A stretch of DNA of 64,000 nt from Methanosphaera sp. ISO3-F5 (GTDB taxonomy: Archaea; Methanobacteriota; Methanobacteria; Methanobacteriales; Methanobacteriaceae), in contig NZ_CP118753.2 of the NCBI RefSeq assembly GCF_034480035.2, positions 2,399,486 through 2,463,485 on the forward strand, in the 5' to 3' direction. The first letter of the stretch is position 1. Each line of letters starts with the position of its first letter. This document shows, one piece after another, positions 59,576-64,000 of the stretch. The position numbers and the translations under genes are program-made. The notes beneath the pieces were generated by a model that was given only the letters and a program-made list of their open reading frames with translations, was not told the origin of the DNA and searched no databases.

Positions 59576-59647
59576 AATTACATTACTCAAGCTATTATCA
59601 GAATTATATAATATATTATTTATTTTCTTTATAAATAATAAAAGTAT

Positions 59648-60661
59648 CTATAATTGTTCATCATGGATAATTATTTCATCCATCATGTAATCATCCCAGT
59701 CCCTTAAGCCAAGAACTATCTCCAACTCCTGAGGCGTAAGTACTGGTTTCTTGTACATTGCACTGTCATCTATAGCAATTCTAGGACATGCAGTCATAAC
59801 AAATGCATCAAGATTGTAAGGTAACAGTAAATCCGGTGATATGTAATCCATGTTAAGTATTTGTGCTTCATAACCCTGTTGTCTTATCATTTCCTTAAGC
59901 TTTAATGCTAAATCAAACCTTAGTTGACCTTTCTTGGATGACATTATAATACCAAATGATTTAGCATCACCTGCCTTTGTTATTCGGGCAAACCGTACAC
60001 GTATAATTTTATCAGCAAATTCTTCAATATCACGTGATTTTCCTATGAATGGATCGGCCACTACCACTTTCTTGTTTGTGAATAGTTTCACTCCCAATGC
60101 ATGGAAATCTCCACTACCCACATATATTACTACATCCACATCCAGATTTTTTATTGAAGTGAAATTACATCCAAGTACTTGTCCTTTACCAGTTCCCTGC
60201 CCATTATCCAGTTTTACATCATATCCTCTGTCCCGGATTGTTTTTATCATTTCATCTATTTTATGTATGTGTTGGGTTGTAGTTACAAGTCCTACTGTTT
60301 TAACATCATCATCCAGTTTACTGAGTGCATCAATTATTGGTGCTTCAACATCAGCCGTAGAGTGTGCTTCAATAAATAGTACAGGACAATCTGTCCTGAT
60401 AGGAAGGGGAGTATGAGCAAAGTGTACAACAAGGTCAATATGCTTATTTACCTTAATATCAGCCAAATCACAAGCTCCGAAACATGGATCAGCATCTATA
60501 ATTATGTTAACATCTGGTAATTCCTTTTGTATTGTGTTTGAAACGCTGACTGCATCACTCTTTAATCCTTCAGGAAACTGTAAAATAACATTCGTTGCAT
60601 CTATTTTTTTTATCTTATCTATTATTACATCAATTTTGTAATCATAATTAAGAGTAGCCAT
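59648..60661 (-). CDS. dph2: Diphthamide synthase subunit Dph2 (4Fe-4S radical enzyme)
   Basis: Transfers the aminocarboxypropyl group of S-adenosylmethionine to histidine of elongation factor 2. The 337 residues include VILQFPEGLKSDAV near 25, DADPCFGACDLAD near 60 with the first cluster cysteine, VIYVGSGDFHALGVKL near 180 and VMTACPRIAIDDSA near 290 with another. GLRDWDDYMM lies near the C-terminus. It sits between csl4 and hpt on the same strand, 9 bp after hpt. Confidence 0.94.
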   Translation of the reverse strand: MATLNYDYKIDVIIDKIKKIDATNVILQFPEGLKSDAVSVSNTIQKELPDVNIIIDADPCFGACDLADIKVNKHIDLVVHFAHTPLPIRTDCPVLFIEAHSTADVEAPIIDALSKLDDDVKTVGLVTTTQHIHKIDEMIKTIRDRGYDVKLDNGQGTGKGQVLGCNFTSIKNLDVDVVIYVGSGDFHALGVKLFTNKKVVVADPFIGKSRDIEEFADKIIRVRFARITKAGDAKSFGIIMSSKKGQLRFDLALKLKEMIRQQGYEAQILNMDYISPDLLLPYNLDAFVMTACPRIAIDDSAMYKKPVLTPQELEIVLGLRDWDDYMMDEIIIHDEQL

Positions 60662-60670
60662 AATAATAAC

Positions 60671-61234
60671 CTAATCTTCAACTATAGTGACTTTTCCATC
60701 AACCATCTTAATTTTAACTAATGTGTTGATTTTCTTACCTGTTGCATCTTCAACTATTATTTTTCCATCATCTTTTTCTATAGGAAGAATTATATGTTCA
60801 ATATTTACTCCAATTTTATCTAATGCAGATATTACACTTATCAGTGTACCACCAGTACTTACAACATCATCAATTAGTAATATATTGTCCTCTTTTTTAA
60901 TGTTGTTAATGAATAATTCACTTTGACCATACCCTGTTTCCTGGTGTACTTGTTGTTCTCCTTCTAATCCATAGGATCGTTTCCTTATAACTACGAATGG
61001 AATGCCTGTTTTTAATGATAATGCAGTAGCTAATGGAATACCCATTGATTCTACTCCTACAATCTTATTAACATTTGATAAATCAAAATTATCCACTATG
61101 TAATCCATTATTGAATTTAACAATGAAGTTTCGACCAATGGAACCCCATCACTTATAGGATGTACGAAATAGAAATATTCACCCTTTTTAACTACAGGAC
61201 ATTCAACTAATGATTTTTTTAATTCTTCTAACAT
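60671..61234 (-). CDS. hpt: Hypoxanthine/adenine phosphoribosyltransferase (archaeal Hpt type)
   Basis: Purine salvage enzyme of 187 residues. The PRPP-binding motif is [17 protein letters not shown] near 118-134; [20 protein letters not shown] near 58 and [20 protein letters not shown] near 83 match the archaeal group. The first half shows [16 protein letters not shown]. It is read divergently from the SRP54 gene, sharing a 137-bp promoter region. Confidence 0.93.
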   Translation of the reverse strand: MLEELKKSLVECPVVKKGEYFYFVHPISDGVPLVETSLLNSIMDYIVDNFDLSNVNKIVGVESMGIPLATALSLKTGIPFVVIRKRSYGLEGEQQVHQETGYGQSELFINNIKKEDNILLIDDVVSTGGTLISVISALDKIGVNIEHIILPIEKDDGKIIVEDATGKKINTLVKIKMVDGKVTIVED

Positions 61235-61371
61235 GATACTATCCTCAAATTACTTTAATATATATAATATATATACTCCGATACAATTGAAATACTTAAT
61301 TATTAAAGTGATTGAAGATATATTATATAATAATAGACAATTAATAATAAAGCACAAGGGGAGGTTAACAG

Positions 61372-62709
61372 ATGCTAGAAGGATTAAGCGATAGTCTAAC
61401 ACAAACTATGAAAAAACTAGCAGGAATGTCAATAATAGACAAAAAAACACTGAAAGAAGTAACCAAAGATATTCAACGTGCATTAATACAGTCCGACGTA
61501 AACGTTAAAGTAGTTTTCGGATTAACAAAGAAAATAGAAAAACGAGCACTAGACGAAGAATTACCAAAAGGATTAAGTCCAAAAGAACATGTGATGCGCA
61601 TAGTTTACCAGGAACTAGTAAACCTTATTGGAGAAAAACCAGAAGAACTAAACATTACACATAAACCCTACAAGATAATGATGTTAGGTTTACAAGGAAG
61701 TGGTAAAACAACCACAACAGCAAAACTTGTAAGACACCTTAAAAAGAAAGGACAAAACTGTGCAATAGTATGTACCGACACATGGAGACCAGCAGCATAC
61801 GAACAATTAAAACAATTATGTGAACCACTGGACACACCAGTATTCGGAGACCCACAAAACAAGGACGCCATTGACCTGGCACAAAAAGGATTAGAACAAT
61901 GTGGAAACAAGTACGACGTGATACTAGTAGATACAGCAGGTCGTCATAAAGAAGAACAAGACTTACTAGATGAAATGAAAGAATTAAGTACAGTAGTAAA
62001 ACCAGACGAAGTTATACTAGTAATAGATGGTACAATAGGTCAACAAGCACGTAACCAAGCAGAATCATTCAAACAAACCACAGATATTGGATCAATAATA
62101 GTAAGTAAATTAGATGGTTCAGCAAAAGGAGGGGGTGCATTATCTGCAGTAGCAGAAATACATGCTCCAATCAAATTCATAGGTACCGGGGAACGAGTAG
62201 ATGACTTTGAAGCATTCGACCCAGAAAGATTCATATCAAGACTACTGGGAATGGGAGATCTTGATACATTAATCGAAAAAGCAGCAGAAGTCACATCAGA
62301 AAAATCAGACCAGGAAATGATTGACTCAATCATCAGTGGTAAATTCACATTAAAAGACATGGAAAACCAATTAAACATGATGAACAAGATGGGACCTATA
62401 CAACAAATCATGAAACTAATTCCTGGATTAGGAAACCAGTTACCAGCAAATGCATCAAAAGTAACTGAAGATAAACTCAACACATACAAAATCCTAATGA
62501 ACTCCATGACAGACTATGAACTAGAAAATCCAGAAGTAATCAAAAAATCCAGAATAACCCGTATAAGCAGAGGAGCAGGATTAACCAATGATGACGTGAA
62601 AGACCTCCTGAAATATTATAGTGTAACCAAAAAAGCACTAAAAGGAATGGGTAAACGTAACATGGGCGGACCAATGGGTAAACTCATGAGACACATGAAT
62701 AGACAATAA
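61372..62709 (+). CDS. srp54: Signal recognition particle protein SRP54
   Basis: GTPase that binds signal peptides and 7S RNA to target ribosomes to the membrane. The 445 residues have an N domain, a G domain ([18 protein letters not shown] near 105; [43 protein letters not shown]) and a Met-rich M domain ([30 protein letters not shown]). GGGGAGGT precedes the ATG. Confidence 0.97.
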   Translation: MLEGLSDSLTQTMKKLAGMSIIDKKTLKEVTKDIQRALIQSDVNVKVVFGLTKKIEKRALDEELPKGLSPKEHVMRIVYQELVNLIGEKPEELNITHKPYKIMMLGLQGSGKTTTTAKLVRHLKKKGQNCAIVCTDTWRPAAYEQLKQLCEPLDTPVFGDPQNKDAIDLAQKGLEQCGNKYDVILVDTAGRHKEEQDLLDEMKELSTVVKPDEVILVIDGTIGQQARNQAESFKQTTDIGSIIVSKLDGSAKGGGALSAVAEIHAPIKFIGTGERVDDFEAFDPERFISRLLGMGDLDTLIEKAAEVTSEKSDQEMIDSIISGKFTLKDMENQLNMMNKMGPIQQIMKLIPGLGNQLPANASKVTEDKLNTYKILMNSMTDYELENPEVIKKSRITRISRGAGLTNDDVKDLLKYYSVTKKALKGMGKRNMGGPMGKLMRHMNRQ

Positions 62710-62789
62710 ACCCTGTTTCCACCCCCTTTTTACATCATTTTAATAAGAATAACTATTTTTTAATAAAAAAAATTAACAAGGAAAATAAA

Positions 62790-63968
62790 ATGTCAACAAA
62801 TAATGAATATAAACTATGTTCTAGATGCCTAGCAAGGATAAGTAGAAAATTTCAGAAAACAGAAGAAAACGAAAAATGCAGTATCTGCGACAACCTACTC
62901 CTACACGAAGACAAGATATACCAACTAATCTATAACAAGATACATAAATTTGACATAGAATTTAACACATTTTACATAGCATGTCAAGTAACTTATGATA
63001 AACTAAACATAGCAGAAAAGAATATTCATAAAGAAGTCAACTACCAGGGAAACAATGGATTGAAAAAACAGTTACGGAAAGACTTATCCCAGATGCTAGT
63101 TGAGAAAATGGGAAAAACAATAGACTATAAAAATCCGGAAGTAGTTATCAACATAAAAATCAGAAAAAAACCATTCAAACACAACCCATACCCAGAAATA
63201 AACAATTTAACAGTATTCATAGACAGCAACCCCCTATTTATCGAAGGAAAATATCGTAAACTAATCAGAGGAATACCACAAACAAAGTGGCCATGCACAG
63301 AATGCAAAGGAAAAGGATGTTCAGCATGTAATGGAACAGGCCAACAATATCCGGAAACCGTAGAAGGATTAATAGGAAAACATTTACTGCCCATGGCAAA
63401 AGGAAAAGAAATAAAATTCCATGGATCAGGACGAGAAGACATCGATGTACTTATGCTAGGAGAAGGAAGACCCTTCGTAATAGAAGTAAAATATCCATTC
63501 AAGAGAAGTATTGACCTAAAATTCTTAAGAAGAGTGGTAAACAGTCATAGCGATGGTAAAATAGAGATAAACGACCTGAAATTCGTAGACAATAACAGAC
63601 GTGCAAGCATTAAAAAAAGTTCTACAGAAAGTTATAAAGTTTACTCTGCAATAGCCGAATTTGAAAATGGTGTTACAAGTAATGATATTAAAAAAATAGA
63701 AAAACTAAACATAATAGAACAAAGAACACCAAAACGAGTAGAACATCGCAGAGCAGATAAAATTAGAACAAGAAAAATAATGAATCTTGAAGTAGAACGA
63801 ATAAACAGTAAAAAATTAAGGTTAATCATTAAATGTCAGGGAGGATTATATATAAAAGAACTAATCTCCGGTGATGAAGGAAGAACCCAACCTAGCGTTA
63901 GCAGTGTTTGTAAAAACAAATCAATATGTTCACAATTAGATGTTTTGAAAGTTCATATTCCACAATAG
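62790..63968 (+). CDS. pus10: tRNA pseudouridine(54/55) synthase Pus10
   Basis: Forms pseudouridine 54 and 55 in the T loop of tRNA. The 392 residues start with a zinc-binding module (YKLCSRCLARIS...CSICDNLL), followed by a THUMP-like domain. Conserved KWPCTECKGKGCSACNGTGQ lies near 170-190. The catalytic aspartate is in FHGSGREDIDVLMLGEGRPF near 210-230. The C-terminal region (GGLYIKELISGDEGRTQPSV) completes the synthase fold. It lies 80 bp after SRP54. The last 32 bp of the window are non-coding. Confidence 0.94.
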   Translation: MSTNNEYKLCSRCLARISRKFQKTEENEKCSICDNLLLHEDKIYQLIYNKIHKFDIEFNTFYIACQVTYDKLNIAEKNIHKEVNYQGNNGLKKQLRKDLSQMLVEKMGKTIDYKNPEVVINIKIRKKPFKHNPYPEINNLTVFIDSNPLFIEGKYRKLIRGIPQTKWPCTECKGKGCSACNGTGQQYPETVEGLIGKHLLPMAKGKEIKFHGSGREDIDVLMLGEGRPFVIEVKYPFKRSIDLKFLRRVVNSHSDGKIEINDLKFVDNNRRASIKKSSTESYKVYSAIAEFENGVTSNDIKKIEKLNIIEQRTPKRVEHRRADKIRTRKIMNLEVERINSKKLRLIIKCQGGLYIKELISGDEGRTQPSVSSVCKNKSICSQLDVLKVHIPQ

Positions 63969-64000
63969 CATAGTCTTTCTATTGTTCTGCAAGGAAGACA

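Overview
The window is a 64 kb piece of a very AT-rich archaeal chromosome. It encodes methanogenesis proteins (Ftr, HdrA, methanogenesis marker 11, an FrhD-type hydrogenase protease, Fae-Hps) beside archaeal information-processing genes (RadA, RPA, GINS, PCNA, aIF2-alpha, S27e, L44e, TFS, RpoL, Csl4, Nop10, Dph2, SRP54, Pus10). A family B DNA polymerase that stops just after motif C, a bacterial-type GrpE-DnaK-DnaJ set and a tandem double PurE point to the order Methanobacteriales. Extreme AT content and many short membrane proteins suggest Methanosphaera; the genus is an inference.

Layout. 1-11,000 (mostly minus strand): a phosphodiesterase-like membrane protein cut by the window edge, glyA, hdrA, two tandem AEC carriers, radA and a multi-OB-fold RPA. 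11,023-11,908 has no gene but holds promoters and a nested inverted repeat ending in a T-run, probably a structured RNA. 11,909-16,334 (plus): leuC-leuD-leuB, a 43-residue membrane peptide, ribH and marker 11. 16,357-24,782: hypF, larB, a BofA-like protein, nnr, ftr, a UPF0104 flippase-like protein, TrkA and an MBL hydrolase. 24,937-28,092: the split PolB, a small secreted protein, ogt and tRNA-Trp, whose intron carries a box C/D guide. 28,203-36,375: fae-hps, a decayed insertion sequence with terminal inverted repeats, a PHP protein, an AIR-synthase-like protein, hisH with no normal start codon, a sugar nucleotidyltransferase-cupin fusion and map.

36,494-45,000: initiator tRNA-Met, RNase P RNA, two small coiled-coil membrane proteins, double purE, a UbiD-family decarboxylase, a GT2 glycosyltransferase, two tRNA-Arg genes, a 29-residue membrane peptide, a Ser-rich surface protein and an HTH regulator. 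45,220-48,944: grpE-dnaK-dnaJ, divergent from that regulator, with a perfect palindrome between them and a hairpin-T-run between dnaK and dnaJ. 49,000-64,000: an FrhD-type protease, EndoQ, a PAC2 protein, nop10, an inserted alpha/beta hydrolase, aIF2-alpha, S27e, L44e, GINS, PCNA, TFS, Nudix, rpoL, csl4, dph2 and hpt, then SRP54 and pus10 on the plus strand.

The most unusual items are the structured RNA candidate upstream of leuC, the hisH start, the divergent heat-shock-operon regulator and its palindrome, the tRNA-Trp intron guide matching C34, and a 30-bp repeat found in two intergenic regions. No CRISPR array, prophage or defence island was seen.
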